This document shows, piece after piece, positions 1 through 11,090 of a DNA stretch of 64,000 nucleotides. The position numbers were made by a program, and so were the translations under genes. The DNA lies in the NCBI GenBank assembly GCA_947623455.1, contig OX392527.1, forward strand, positions 6,072,001 to 6,136,000. The letters are read 5' to 3'. Each line of letters starts with the position of its first letter. Positions within the stretch are counted from its first letter, which is position 1. Source of the stretch: Mimachlamys varia. Taxonomy: Eukaryota; Mollusca; Bivalvia; Pectinida; Pectinidae. The notes under the pieces are model-generated. The model was given only the letters and a program-made list of their open reading frames with translations. It had not been told where the DNA came from and did not search any database.

Positions 1-746
1 AGGTTTAATCATTATGACATGAAGTTGTGTTTTCCTGAATTACAGTTTAATTCAACAATATTTACTAGAGTTACAGCTCTTTAGGACTTTGTATCTGATG
101 CAGTTTTCGGATATTATGTAGAAAGTGTCAGAACTTTCTTTGTGTTTCCATACCATTATACTTACGATAGGGTACGATGGGCGTATCATGCCTCCGCTTG
201 CGATGCTCTTGTTCAAATCATTTAGAAACGAATATTATTTAGAGCTCGCACACAAGTGGGCCCATTTCAATACCGGAGTGTGTCTATGCTTTATAGGGTA
301 AGGTCTGACATCTATTGGTTGTCTGTCTGACATCTTTACAGAATCTGTCTGCTGTCCAACCGCTGTCTTCTTATTAACAAATGATGTTTTAAATCTAAAT
401 TTCCATAGAATAGACAGTAAAACCTCATGTACTCAAACATGGTTTACTCCTCATTTGTCAAACAGTTCATTTGGTCCCAACCAGGTTTATATATATTTAA
501 ACAACCTCAGATTTCTTGAATACCATGTATTCCTCAAACATTTGATCATTTGATCATGAGTTCCAGTAAGTGGGGTTTTACTGCAAATTATTTCCAGTTT
601 TGCTGAAATGAATAATCAATCCAAACAAAGAAGTATTTTGGACTGTCTGCCAAAACAAAAAACAAAAACACAAACCTATCTGTTCATTTTCAATCAAATG
701 AAAATGTAAGCAATCAACATTTCTCATATTGGTTTTTATATTTCAG
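1..746. other. LRPAP1 intron, with a piece of a local dispersed repeat
   Basis: No exon is supported here. Bases 10-320 ('gacatgaagttgtgttttcc', 'agagttac', later 'gcgtatcatgcctcc') resemble segments at about 4400-4480 and 4550-4800, so this is probably a dispersed repeat with three or more local copies. The rest is AT-rich and featureless. Confidence 0.5.
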
Positions 747-884
747 TAATTATGAACAGATATGGACTGCAAGATGTCATATCTGTCCCTCCTAGTCCAA
801 CCTTGTCTAATGAAATTCCACAAGAATTCCATGATAAAAAACTTCAGAAAATGTGGAAGAAAGCTGAACTTAGTGGATTTACAG
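747..884 (+). CDS. LRPAP1: LRPAP1 (RAP) exon a, domain 1/2 junction
   Basis: This exon belongs to the alpha-2-macroglobulin receptor-associated protein, an ER chaperone that keeps LDL-receptor-family proteins from binding ligand early. It follows a 'tttcag' acceptor and ends at a 'gtgaga' donor. After two carried-in bases it reads IMNRYGLQDV then FHDKKLQKMWKKAELSGFT. These match the end of RAP domain 1 (vertebrate 'KYGL') and the start of domain 2 ('LEKLWHKAKTSGKF'). It ends in phase 1, which fits the next exon. The exons for the signal peptide and most of domain 1 are not in the 746 bases to the left, so the gene is cut by the window edge. Family matching is from memory, but the phases and order of all five exons agree. 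Confidence 0.93.
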
Positions 885-950
885 GTGAGATTAAGATAGT
901 TTTGATGTACATTTACAGGTGAGATTAAGATAGTTTGGATGTACATTTTT
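881..950 (+). repeat. Two copies of a 34 bp unit spanning the exon a donor
   Basis: The string 'atttacaggtgagattaaga' occurs at the exon a end (donor at 885) and again 34 bp downstream (second donor-like site at 919). Each copy holds the last exon bases and the whole donor consensus. Confidence 0.85.
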
Positions 951-1015
951 GTTTTGTCAGATGTAAATTTATACCAGGTGATGTACATTCCAATCCAAGA
1001 TAATTCCACTTCCTC

Positions 1016-2010
1016 TCAAGGTGTGTTCTAGATAATATCACTCCCTGTCAGGGTGTCGATGATAATGCCACTCCCTGTCAAGGTGTACGTGTCCAAGATA
1101 ATAATGCCACTCCCTGTCAAGGTGTACGTGTCAAAGATAATATCAGTCCCTGTCAGGATGTGTCCAAGATAATTTCAGTCCCTGGCAAAGTGTGTCCAAG
1201 ATAACTTCACTCCCTGGCAATGTGTGTCCAAGATAATTCCACTTCCTGTCAAAGTGTGTCCAAAATAATTTCACTCCCTGTCAGGGTGTGTCCAAGACAG
1301 TTCCACTTCCTGTCAAGGTGTATCCAAGATAATTTCACTCCCTGTCATGGTGTTTCCAAGATAATTTCACTCCCTGTCGGGGTGTGTCCAGGATTATTCC
1401 ACTTCCTGTCGAATTGTGTCCAAGATAATTTCACTCCCTGGCAAAGTGTGATCTCTATAATTTCACTCCCTGTCAGAGTTTGATGGACCAAATATCAAAT
1501 TAATTTCATTCCTGTCATGGTGTGTTTAAAATAATTTCACTTCCTGTCAGGGTGTGTCCAAGGTAATTTCACTTCCTGTCAGTTTGTCCCAGATAATTAC
1601 ACATCCTGTCATGGTGTGTCCAAGATAATTTCACTCCCTGTCAGGGTGTGTCCTAGGTAATTCCACTTACTGTCAAGGTGTGTCCAAGATAGTTTCACTC
1701 CCTGTCAAGGTGTGTCCAATATAATTTCACTCCCTGTCAGTGTGTGTCCCAAGATAAGTTCACTCCCTGTCAAGGTGTGTCCAATATAATTTCACTCCCT
1801 GTCAGTGTGTGTCCCAAGATAAGTTCACTCCCTGTCAAGGTGTGTCCAATATAATTTCACTCCCTGTCAGTGTGTGTCCCAAGATAATTTCATTCCCTGT
1901 CAGAGTGTGTCCCAAGATAATTTCACTTCATGTCAAAGTGTGTCGAAGATAATTTCACTCCCTGTCAAAGCGTGTCCGAGATAATTCCACATCCTGTCAG
2001 GTTCCGCCTA
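1016..2010. repeat. Degenerate 31-32 bp minisatellite in a LRPAP1 intron
   Basis: About 30 copies of a unit of the type 'gtgtgtccaagataatttca' plus 'ctccctgtcag', diverged by substitutions and short indels. Open frames over it are repeat artefacts. Confidence 0.9.
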
Positions 2011-2325
2011 AGTATATGCCATTTCTGTCGGGGTCTGTCCAAGATCATTTCTGTCTGGGTCTGTCCAAGATCATTTCTGTTGGGGTCTGTCCAAGATCAT
2101 TTCTGTCGGGGTCTGTCCAAGATCATTTCTGTCGGGGTCTGTCCAAGATCATTTCTGTCGGGGTCTGTCCAAGATCATTTCTGTCGGGGTCTGTCCAAGA
2201 TCATTCTACTTTTTGCCATATTGTTTGTAATACCACTCCATTTCTGTCGGGGTCTGTCCAAGATCATTCTACTTTTTGCCATATTGTTTGTAATACCACT
2301 CCATTTCTTGTTATGCTGTCTCGAT
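2011..2325. repeat. 26 bp array and a 62 bp double repeat, derived from the preceding minisatellite
   Basis: A homogeneous run of 'gtctgtccaagatcatttct' plus 'gtcggg' units (26 bp, about 8 copies), then two copies of a 62 bp unit in which one such block is joined to 'ctactttttgccatattgtt'. It shares the 'gtccaagat' core with the older array to its left, so it looks like a younger amplification of one variant. Confidence 0.85.
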
Positions 2326-2518
2326 CCACTTCATGTCAGGGTGTATATTTCTGGCATGATATGCCTAAGATCATTTAATTTCCTCACAGGATGTGTTTTA
2401 TGTCTTTCTACTTCCTGAGTTTGTGTAAGGCTGACTGTACCAGGTTATAAGTAAATCCTGCCATTAATGTAAAGTCTCCCTTTTAAAATGTAGTACTTGA
2501 TAATTGAGTCAGTGATTG

Positions 2519-2627
2519 AAGATTTCCTAGTCAGATGCTCCACCACTGAATGATGAAGATTTCCTAGTCAGATGCTCCACCACTGAATGATGAAGATTTC
2601 CTAGTCAGATGCTCCACCACTGAATGA
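2519..2627. repeat. 37 bp tandem repeat, three copies
   Basis: Three near-perfect copies of a 37 bp unit containing 'gatttcctagtcagatgctc', inside the LRPAP1 intron before exon b. Confidence 0.9.
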
Positions 2628-2845
2628 GAGAGAAATTCCTTCTGTGCAAAGCTAGAAATCAACAGTAATCCTGTAAACAATGTAACACAAGAATCTGCTA
2701 CAACTCGCAAGGCTTTGATGTAGCTGTACAACAGTCAAGTATGATCGTCAGTATCCAGTGACTGTTTGTGATGGATAACCATTTAGGAACAGTTGTTATC
2801 TCCCTTTTGTTCAATTATTTTTAATAATCTGCTGTTTTCTTGTAG

Positions 2846-2941
2846 ATGAGGAATTAAAACAACTCAAAGAAGAATTTTGGCATCAGCAAAATAAACTGGA
2901 TGAGTACAACAGTCTAAAGGATGAGGGCTTTAAGTTTGATG
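2846..2941 (+). CDS. LRPAP1: LRPAP1 (RAP) exon b, domain 2 helix
   Basis: It follows a 'ttcttgtag' acceptor and ends at a 'gtgagt' donor. It reads EELKQLKEEFWHQQNKLDEY and continues NSLKDEGFKFD, matching the vertebrate RAP domain 2 stretch 'EELDKLWREFLHHKEKVHEYN'. Phase is 1 in and 1 out (a G that joins AT of the next exon to give Asp). The last coding bases, TTGATG, are repeated with the donor in the array that follows at once. Confidence 0.95.
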
Positions 2942-3446
2942 GTGAGTTAAAGTGTAATGTTGTGTTGATGGTGAGTTAATATAAAGTGTAATGTTGTGTT
3001 GATGGTGAGTTAAAGTGTAATGTTGTGTTGATGGTGAGTTATAGTGTAATGTTGTGTTGATGGTGAGTTAAATTGTAATGTTGTGTTGATGGTGAGCTAT
3101 AATGTAATGTTGTGTTGATGGTGAGTTATAGTGTAATGTTGTGTTGATGGTGAGCTATAATGTAATGTTGTGTTGATGGTGAGCTATAGTGTAATGTTGT
3201 GTTGATGGTGAGCTATAATGTAATGTTGTGTTGATGGTGAGTTAAAGTGTAATGTTGTGTTGATGGTGAGTTAAAGTGTAATGTTGTGTTGATGGTGAGC
3301 TATAGTGTAATGTTGTGTTGATGGTGAGCTATAATGTAATGTTGTGTTGATGGTGAGTTATAGTGTAATGTTGTGTTGATGGTGAGTTAAAGTGTAATGT
3401 TGTGTTGATGGTGAGCTATAATGTAATGTTGTGTTGGTGGTGAGTA
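2936..3446 (+). repeat. 29 bp minisatellite made of the LRPAP1 exon b donor
   Basis: The unit is 'gtgagttaaagtgtaatgtt' plus 'gtgttgatg' (29 bp; one 34 bp variant). It starts exactly at the authentic donor (2942), and each unit ends with TTGATG, the end of exon b. I count 18 'gatg|gtgag' junctions counting the real one, the last (gtgg|gtgag) at 3440. Some copies carry gtgagt and some gtgagc. Confidence 0.93.
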
Positions 3447-4390
3447 TATATTCTTCGCTAATTTATGGATTAGGTATGAATATCACTTTTATTCTCGCGT
3501 GAAGACATATTTATTTTATTCCTTTTGTCCAAATTGAAGCTGTATACCTCAGTCGCACTTCCCGTTTTGCAGCGTAATCAAACAAATTTTTCTGTTACGC
3601 TATATATTGTATTTGAAAAGGTCTGGAACATGAGGTATCATAAAGGGAATATTATAAAACACAATCTAAGTTTAATTACACACACATTTTTTGCAACAGA
3701 GGACTGTAACAGTTTTCCCTTGGGTAGCCCTAAAACCAAATCAAAGCTTATACCGTTACATAGAAGAAATATGTAACATACACACAATAGAGCAGTTAGT
3801 TTCTCCTTTGAATACTTCCTGTGTCTCAATATGATTCCTTAACGCAGTCTTGCGGCATATTTTGACCATTCGGCAACTTTTCACTTAGTATTTAGGCCTT
3901 ATTGCGGTGTAACGGTAATATCAGATAGAGTGTTTTACTGTTTACAATGGAAACAGCGCTCGCTGCGCATGCGTTGGTAGGTAGAAACCCCAAGCTGAAG
4001 CGTCTGGCCAGACAGATAGAAATTCCACTAGTTATTTTGAAATTAATCATTTTATGAATACATATCAGCAAAATCCGACCGTCGTAGTCCATAAGAATAC
4101 CCACTCAATATGTGTATGTAATATTTTGAAAAAAATTATGAAAAAAAGCTTACTTTTGCGGGATGCCCTTTTAAAGATTATCGGCATGTTATCAAACTCA
4201 TCGGGTTTGAAGAACCTAGGCAATAAATTGTTGATGTATTGTGGCATTAGTTCGCCCTCTATCAAATTTGATGGGACTTATTATGGTATTGCATTGTCCA
4301 TCTGACAATTGTAAACTTACTTTTGCCCCTTAAATATTTCATAATTTAAATCTCCTCCTACAGTTTTCAACAGATCTCTTTTAAACTTTG
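3447..4390. other. Intron sequence without supported features
   Basis: AT-rich intron of LRPAP1. Open frames of 63-83 codons occur on both strands but overlap one another and have no recognisable motif or splice context. Confidence 0.6.
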
Positions 4391-4990
4391 TAAATTTATT
4401 CACTGTGACATGAAGTTATGTTTTCATGATCGGTTTGATTCTACTATATTTGGAAGAATTTTGCCCCTTAGATATTTCACAATTTAAAACTTCTCTGGAG
4501 ATCTCCTCCCACGATATTTAACCAATCACTTTGTACAGTTATTCACCATTACATGAAGTTGCGTTTTCCTCAACATTGGTTGGATTCAACTATATATGGA
4601 AGAGTTACTTCCCCTTACATACAATTTCTTTCAATCCTTGTAAGTTTCCATGTATTTGGAAGAAAGAAATTCTGCTTTCTTTTTGAAATTGCTATTGAAC
4701 AGAAGTTTTTCATCTTTCCACGTTTTTCACTTTGGCATGCGACAGGTCGAGGCGTATATATTGTTCCTCCCCGCGGCACTCTTGTTCAGAGATTGAATCG
4801 TTAAGTCTGCTACCCTGCTACCCTGGTACCACGGTCAGTATAGATCCCTCCCAGTTACTGCCATACACATGTAGTTCCTCCCCGCGGCACTCTTGTTCAG
4901 AGATTGAATTGTTAAGTCTGGTTCCCTGGTACCACGGTCAGTACAGATCCCTCCCACTTACTGCCATACACATGTAGTTAACTGCTGGTA
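4391..4990. repeat. Dispersed repeat copies and a two-copy 110 bp tandem repeat
   Basis: Segments at about 4400-4480 and 4550-4620 share 'acatgaagttgcgttttcct' and 'ggaagagttac' type motifs with each other and with the first 320 bases. At 4766-4980 a unit beginning 'tcctccccgcggcactcttg' and ending at 'ccatacacatgtagtt' occurs twice in tandem. Confidence 0.7.
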
Positions 4991-5310
4991 TATCACTTGT
5001 GATTAATTCTTTGTCTTTTGGATATGGTACGTTACTGGTATGTGAATGTTTGATTGCAATATAACCACACTTTTTATGAGAGTTTAAACATCCTTACTCT
5101 GGGAAAACATTATGTCTGGGCATGAAGAGATATGTTAATGGGGAACTATTTTATTATATCACATTCAATGAGGGTATTTGGTCACGATATGATGGACTTT
5201 CCAGGTGAGGTATACAGGCTCCTTGGGCCTCTATTTAATTGAATTTATAAATAAACACTGATTTTAAATGATAATAGATTTTAAGCCATCCACAAAAATC
5301 TTGTTTATAG

Positions 5311-5552
5311 ATTTAATGGACAATAGTCTGGACCCTTATCAAGACAGAACTTTTGATAAGATGTCTAAGACAGAAAGACAGATGGACTTAAAGAGGAGAA
5401 ACAATGATTTAAATGAAAAATACCGTGACCTTCATGGGAAGTTGGACAAGCCGAGTGATGAGGAACTGGAGTTTACTGATCACAGGGTGTACGAGTTATG
5501 GGCACTCGCTAAAAAGGCAAACATGTCTGATGAGGAGTTGGCAGAGTTTAAG
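5311..5552 (+). CDS. LRPAP1: LRPAP1 (RAP) exon c, domain 2 end to domain 3 start
   Basis: Acceptor 'gtttatag', donor 'gtacag'. It encodes 80 full codons, from LMDNSLDPYQDRTFDKMSKT to VYELWALAKKANMSDEELAE followed by FK. It is highly charged and helical, as expected of RAP. The VYELWALAKKANMSDEELAEF stretch corresponds to vertebrate 'VIDLWDLAQSANLTDKELEAF', the start of domain 3, the part that binds receptor ligand-binding repeats most tightly. It ends in phase 0. Confidence 0.95.
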
Positions 5553-5570
5553 GTACAGTTATATAACTGT

Positions 5571-5795
5571 TCAAGTAAAATCTAATGAGCTTAGTTATCA
5601 AAGCAAGGTAGTAAAGAAGTTATCTATTTAAGTAAAATCTAATGAGCTTAGTTATCAAAGCAAGGTAGTAAAGAAGTTATCTATTTAAGTAAAATCTAAT
5701 GAGCTTAGTTACCAAAGCAAGGTAGTAAAGAAGTTATCTATTTAAGTAAAATCTAATGAGCTTAGTTACCAAAGCAAGATAGTAAATAAGTAATG
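5571..5795. repeat. 57 bp tandem repeat, four copies
   Basis: Copies start near 5573, 5630, 5687 and 5744, each beginning 'aagtaaaatctaatgagctt'. The array starts 20 bp after the exon c donor but does not include it. Confidence 0.9.
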
Positions 5796-6492
5796 TCACA
5801 CTCATCGTATATATATCTCAAGTATAAAAGCAGGATTATTCCTGTCGTGAGCCATGTCAACTGCAGTCACTGAACAGGTTAGCAAGTTTTTGTTTTATAC
5901 CCTAGTATATTATAAGAGATGTAAGTGTAGAAGGGGACTTTACTGATATACTAGGCTAAACCCGCAATCCAGTTCTTGTGTCAATTATATGTCAATAAAG
6001 TTTCATGAAATGAGATGGTTTTGCCTATGAAACCCCTGTTCTGTCAGACTGTCTGATATTGCTGATCAGTCTGTTATTAGCCCACCATCATCAAATGTCT
6101 CATGTGACAATAGTAATAATATGTAACTGATGATCAGGTAGCTACAACTGTAACACTCACTTAAATTTCAATGTTCAAACAATGATTTTTGAAAATTAGA
6201 CATATTATTATAGATCAATATATCAATTTTGGTTGCTAGAAATATTTTAGTGTTTAGATTCAATAAACTTCTATTTGTCCGAACTATAATGCTGAAGGTG
6301 GTAGTTGTGTTATGATTTATAATAGATGGTCGATGTGTATTGGATAAAGTTCCACTGGTACAGTTTTGTAATTACTCTTGTGTCCTGTTATTTCCATTAC
6401 AGTATATCTGTATTATTTGTAAGAGGAATGTTTAAGGTAGTTCCTCAATAGATCCTCTGATCCAGTGCTATGATTTGTCACTTATTTTTTAG
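5796..6492. other. LRPAP1 intron, nothing further seen
   Basis: AT-rich intron between exons c and d. No coding or repeat structure is supported. Confidence 0.6.
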
Positions 6493-6651
6493 ACGGAATT
6501 GCAACACTTCCAGCGTCGGATTTCCAAGCATGATCATTACCAGGATCAACTGTCATACACGGAGGATCTACTCAAGGATGACGTTAAAGATGGTGAATTC
6601 CCGGAGAAACATGCTGAGATTAAACAGCGGGCACAGAATATGGAGAAAACC
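6493..6651 (+). CDS. LRPAP1: LRPAP1 (RAP) exon d, domain 3 core
   Basis: Acceptor 'atttttttag', donor 'gtaaat', 53 codons in phase 0. It starts TELQHFQRRISKHDHYQDQL, matching vertebrate 'ELKHFEAKIEKHNHYQKQL'. The Lys-His-x-His pair is kept; in human RAP this includes a receptor-contacting lysine and two of the histidines implicated in acid-triggered release (known from the family, numbering from memory). The second human contact lysine, further along that helix, has no obvious match at the same spacing, so binding could differ. Confidence 0.95.
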
Positions 6652-6987
6652 GTAAATGTCTTATATCTGCTGTTCTGCTTAATGAAACAAAATGATAGAT
6701 GTATTTGTGAAATTCCAGAATAGTATTTTCTCTCTTAAACTTCTGCCTTTTTATGAACATAAAATTGCGACCTAGCTAGGTGTAAAGGCATCACATTCTC
6801 AAATTACTCTCATTAATGGTTCTGCGGAGGTGTATTTCTCAAACATTTCAAAACAGAATTGTTAAAGCTGGTCAACTTCTCCTTACAAAAAAACCCAAGG
6901 TTTTCCAAGCAAACACCATAAAGGGTGTTTATCTGGTACATGTATACAGTTTTGAATGACATTTACAATACATTTTTTGTGTTACAG

Positions 6988-7059
6988 GTGCGTAAATACC
7001 ATGCCCATTTAAAGGACACAGTTGAGAGGGCCATCAATAAGAGGCATACAGAGCTATGA
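6988..7059 (+). CDS. LRPAP1: LRPAP1 (RAP) last exon, ends in HTEL ER-retrieval signal
   Basis: Acceptor 'gttacag', then 23 codons and TGA: VRKYHAHLKDTVERAINKRH, then TEL and stop. It aligns with the vertebrate RAP tail 'VKKHLQDLSGRISRARHNEL'. The C-terminal HTEL is a KDEL-type retrieval tetrapeptide in the position of vertebrate HNEL, which supports both the identity and an ER/early-Golgi location. About 234 residues of the protein are visible, against about 323 for mature human RAP. The stop-codon region begins the 62 bp tandem array that follows. Confidence 0.95.
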   Translation: MRKYHAHLKDTVERAINKRHTEL

Positions 7060-7460
7060 TCCTAGAGAGGAATAACTCGGAGAATGAATAAAGAGCTATG
7101 ATCCTAGCTGGGACAAGTCGGAAGAAGAGAGGAATAACTCGGAGAATGAATAAAGAGCTATGATCCTAGCTGGGACAAGTCGGAAGAAGAGAGGAATAAC
7201 TCGGAGAATGAATAAAGAGCTATGATCCTAGCTGGGACAAGTCGGAAGAAGAGAGGAATAACTCGGAGAATGAATAAAGAGCTATGATCCTAGCTGGGAC
7301 AAGTCGGAGGAAGAGAGGAATAACTTGGAGAATGAATAAAGAGCTATGATCCTAGCTGGGACAAGTCGGAGGAAGAGAGGAATAACTCGGAGAATGAATA
7401 AAGAGCTATGATCCTAGCTGGGACAAGTCGGAGGAAGAGAGGAATAACTCGGAGAATGAA
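7048..7460 (+). repeat. 62 bp array carrying the LRPAP1 stop codon and AATAAA in every unit
   Basis: The unit runs from 'aataaagagctatgatccta' through 'gctgggacaagtcgg' to 'ggagaatg', 62 bp, about six full copies starting near 7087. The shorter first copy overlaps the end of the coding sequence (GAGCTATGA codes Glu-Leu-stop), so the array grew from the stop-codon region. Each full unit holds an AATAAA, giving six evenly spaced candidate poly(A) signals in the 3' UTR. Confidence 0.9.
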
Positions 7461-7593
7461 TGGGGTTTACAATGGATTTATAAGCTGTTGATATATGTAT
7501 GTTTGTGCAGCCAGGACGTGCCTTTATTGTGCCACTGTACGTTATATGATTGTGTAGAGGTAAGACAGGTTCAAACAGATTTGGTGGTGCTTG

Positions 7594-7602
7594 GTGAATA
7601 AA
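7594..7602 (+). promoter_or_regulatory. Candidate LRPAP1 poly(A) signal downstream of the array
   Basis: An AATAAA ('gtgaataaagt') lies just past the 62 bp array. It or one of the signals inside the array may be used; the sequence cannot decide which. Confidence 0.35.
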
Positions 7603-7629
7603 GTAAAACAAATTGAAAATAACTTTCCT

Positions 7630-8215
7630 AATGTTGAAATAGAAGATTTAAATTCCTCCTAATGTTGAAATAGAAGAATTAAATTCCTCCTAATGTTGAA
7701 ATAGAAGATTTAAATTCCTCCTAATGTTGAAATAGAAGATTTAAATTCCTCCTAATGTTGAAATAGAAGAATTAAATTCCTCCTAATGTTGAAATAGAAG
7801 AATTAAATTCCTCCTGATGTTGAAATAGAAGAATTAAATTCCTCCTAATGTTGAAATAGAAGATTTAAATTCCTCCTAATGTTGAAATAGAAGATTTAAA
7901 TTCCTCCTAATGTTGAAATAGAAGATTTAAATTCCTCCTAATGTTGAAATAGAAGAATTAAATTCCTCCTAATGTTGAAATAGAAGATTTAAATTCCTCC
8001 TAATGTTGAAATAGAAGAATTAAATTCCTCCTAATGTTGAAATAGAAGAATTAAATTCCTCCTAATGTTGAAATAGAAGATATATATTCCTCCTAATGTT
8101 GAAATAGAAGAATTAAATTCCTCCTAATGTTGAAATAGAAGATATATATTCCTCCTAATGTTGAAATAGAAGAAATATATTCCTCCTTATGTTGAAATAG
8201 AAGAATTGTATTCCA
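7630..8215. repeat. 31 bp minisatellite, about 19 copies
   Basis: The unit is 'aatgttgaaatagaagaatt' plus 'aaattcctcct', with two main variants (gaattaaatt and gatttaaatt). It is very homogeneous until the last three or four copies, which decay to 'gatatatatt'. Confidence 0.93.
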
Positions 8216-8597
8216 CTATTGTTTTTGATAAAGTATATAATATACAAAAAAATTAGGGATAAGATTCTTATATATAAAAAAGTCTGACAAGTAAAGTATG
8301 AGTCAGTTGACAGGTGCTACATTTAAACATGTGTATGTGTTCATTTGTCAATTAGCTTAGTCTTTATATGTTAGTATAGAGTGTCTGTAACTACAATAGA
8401 TTTGTAAACTGATGGAGGAAGGGAGAGTGTAGCCACTGGGCATTCCATTACTGTTGTGTTTTATAATGTACATTTAGTGTGTTTATCATAAACTGGATGT
8501 TTTTCAGTGTTTTTTTGCAGGTTTTTTTTTACGATGAGAACTTACATCGTAATTTACACTGTTTCTGTACTGTATCTGTATATTGTTATCACATTTA

Positions 8598-8795
8598 AAG
8601 AAAATTACCATTGTATTCATACAGAAGAATGAAAATTACCATTGTATTCATACAGAAGAATGAAAATTACCATTGTATTCATACAGAAGAATGAAAATTA
8701 ACATTGTATTCATACAGAAGAATGAAAATTACCATTGTATTCATACAGAAGAATGAAAATTACCGTTGTATTCATACAGAAGAAGGAAAATTCAG
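8598..8795. repeat. 31 bp minisatellite, six copies
   Basis: The unit 'gaaaattaccattgtattca' plus 'tacagaagaat' is repeated nearly perfectly. It is unrelated to the 31 bp array just upstream. Confidence 0.92.
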
Positions 8796-9379
8796 TTAAA
8801 ATCACTCAATTGATATATAAAGCTGTATTTAACATGCTATGATTAGTATTGTGAGAAAGTCGTATCACTCTAGGATCTTATATACATATTAAAACTAGAC
8901 TTTCAATGTTAACATGACTGCCGGGTTGTAGATAGCACACCATCAGCCTGTTATTGATATATTCCGATTGAGTGAAGAAACATAAGCGGTTCGTTTAACA
9001 GATTTGATGGATAGAGTCTAGTCCAGACATTATGCATAATGGTTGATATTCATAGTTTTCTTCATGTCCATTTCTTCCTTTTAGAGAATTTTTGTCTTAC
9101 CACATGGAAACAATGTACTTACATATAATTATGTACCACATGTAAACAATGGTATTGTTTTGTATACATATTGTCGATCTGAACCAGCTCGAATCTCTAG
9201 AAGATCAGGATTTTCTTTAACTTAGTTGTGACTGCTATATTTGTAATAGAGAGATCTCCTAACAAATGTATTTTCGTGTTTACTAATCTGTATGTGATGT
9301 GATACACTGTTAGCTCATTGGAGAAGAAAAAACCCCAACAAAAACAATGGCAGACAACAGCATTGATCGGGATGGCCGG
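8796..9379. other. No supported feature
   Basis: AT-rich sequence downstream of LRPAP1, with no gene, array or recognisable element. Confidence 0.5.
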
Positions 9380-9870
9380 ATGAGCTACATACAGAGTTGG
9401 GTCAGTAGCATGTTGGGATGAAGGGGTTGCAAAAAATGTATCAAGGAATGACCTTGACCTACTTTCAAGGTCACAGGTGTCAAATATATTAAAAATTTTC
9501 AAGCAACCAATTCACAATAACCAAAAAGCCCAGCAGCTTTTTCTCAATAAAAAAAGTCCCAGGATACTGAGATCTGGCCTATAACAGACAGGGAGGAAAG
9601 GCTACCAAGTTTGCTCAAATGAATTAATGACATTGTCTTATATTTAAGATCACAGGGGTCAAATATTTTTCAATACTCCTAAACTCTCATTAACCAAGAA
9701 GTCTAGAGTTATAATGGCCAGTAATATGCTGCTATAAAGGGCTTGACAGTTGTTCCAATGATTTATTGACTTCAATATTTGATATTCAAGGCCAAAAGGG
9801 TTAACTTTCAAGACATTTAGCGACTTCTACTGAACAAACAATGTACGGGTCCTATGTGGTGATAGTTTCT
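9380..9870. repeat. Bivalve-type dispersed repeat fragment
   Basis: Three consecutive degenerate segments carry the signature 'caaatga..atgacctt' followed by 'aaggtcacaggtgtcaaata' and 'taaccaa'. The same signature recurs at about 13270-13310. This resembles a repeat abundant in bivalve genomes. A 101-codon open frame across it on the - strand is not believed to be a gene. Confidence 0.6.
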
Positions 9871-11090
9871 TTTAAATTTTAAACTGGTATTTCACCTGCA
9901 GTTTTATTTAAGTCCATTTTTAGGATTACAAGTGTGAGATTGATACCAAGCGAGCAATGCAGGCCCATTGTGCCTTTTGTTAGTGAAAAATCTGAATTAT
10001 TTCCAATTACAATGAAACAACTTCTTCACCATTTTGTAATTCTCTAGTGAGTAATAAAGTCATTTCACACACATACAAATGTAGCTCATACGTAGGAGAT
10101 TATTGTCATACCCACACAATCAGTATTTAACGTTCATCCAAACTTTAATTTATCATATGCATTATTTGAAGTTTTGTATCTATTTAGCATGTATTTATTT
10201 GTGACTTGTTTATGACAGTGTTGTTGTGTTGATAGTAGCGGTTATTGGTTTACTAAGATGTTTTACTTATAATCGTATTCATGTTTATGACACGTATCAC
10301 ACTCTATAAGGAAGCAATTGAAGAGTTGTGCATTTTGACTGATAAACATAATTGTAATGTCTTTCTACGAAATATGATAACACAATGCTCCGAGAATTTA
10401 TGATCAGAATAACATACATTAAATATATATATATATTGTCATTGTAGCGATAAGTGCTAGCATGTAGAGTGCTGTTGAGAAATCTCTGTCTTATATACAT
10501 AGTAGGTACAAACTTACCTACAATACACAAACATCATGTTTACGGATCTTATTATGAAGTGTTATTTAAAACACATCATCATGTACAGTGTAATATCTTT
10601 ATTCAGGTGGTGCTGGCTTGAATATATGTATTAAGTTGAATTTTCCAAATGTATTGAAAATGCGTGCTTTATAAGAATATGTGTTGCTGAAATAGCAACT
10701 ATATATAATCACAATTTATACTGAGAAGAACAATAAATTCATTAAAACAAATGACTGTGTAATCTTTAGTTCCTAATCAGTAATACCAAGGGAGCAGTGA
10801 TTTGTATGGAGTGTAACATACCATGATGTCACGAGTCCAACAGGCCACAGGTATCACGTAATCAGTCTGTTCCACAGTGGAGTTTCATTAACCTGTATGA
10901 TATATCATTGCTACTGTTACAAATAGTTGTAGAATATATATAGAGAGAGTTTCACGAAAATACTGCCAATCTGGTCAATATACTTGCTCTGTGTACTATA
11001 CGTCAAAGCCTTTCTACAGAATGCAAACTCGCCAGTAGGTCTTTGTTCGTTACAATGGTCTGGCGTCTGATCTTTGTGATTGGTCTGATG
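9871..11090. other. No supported feature
   Basis: AT-rich intergenic or 3'-flanking sequence. Open frames are short and have no motif. Confidence 0.5.

Noticed and set aside
1930..2418. 162- and 120-codon + strand frames
   Set aside because: Both lie over the 26 bp array in different frames; repeat artefacts inside a LRPAP1 intron.
9197..9502. 101-codon - strand frame
   Set aside because: Overlaps a dispersed bivalve repeat; no motif or splice context.
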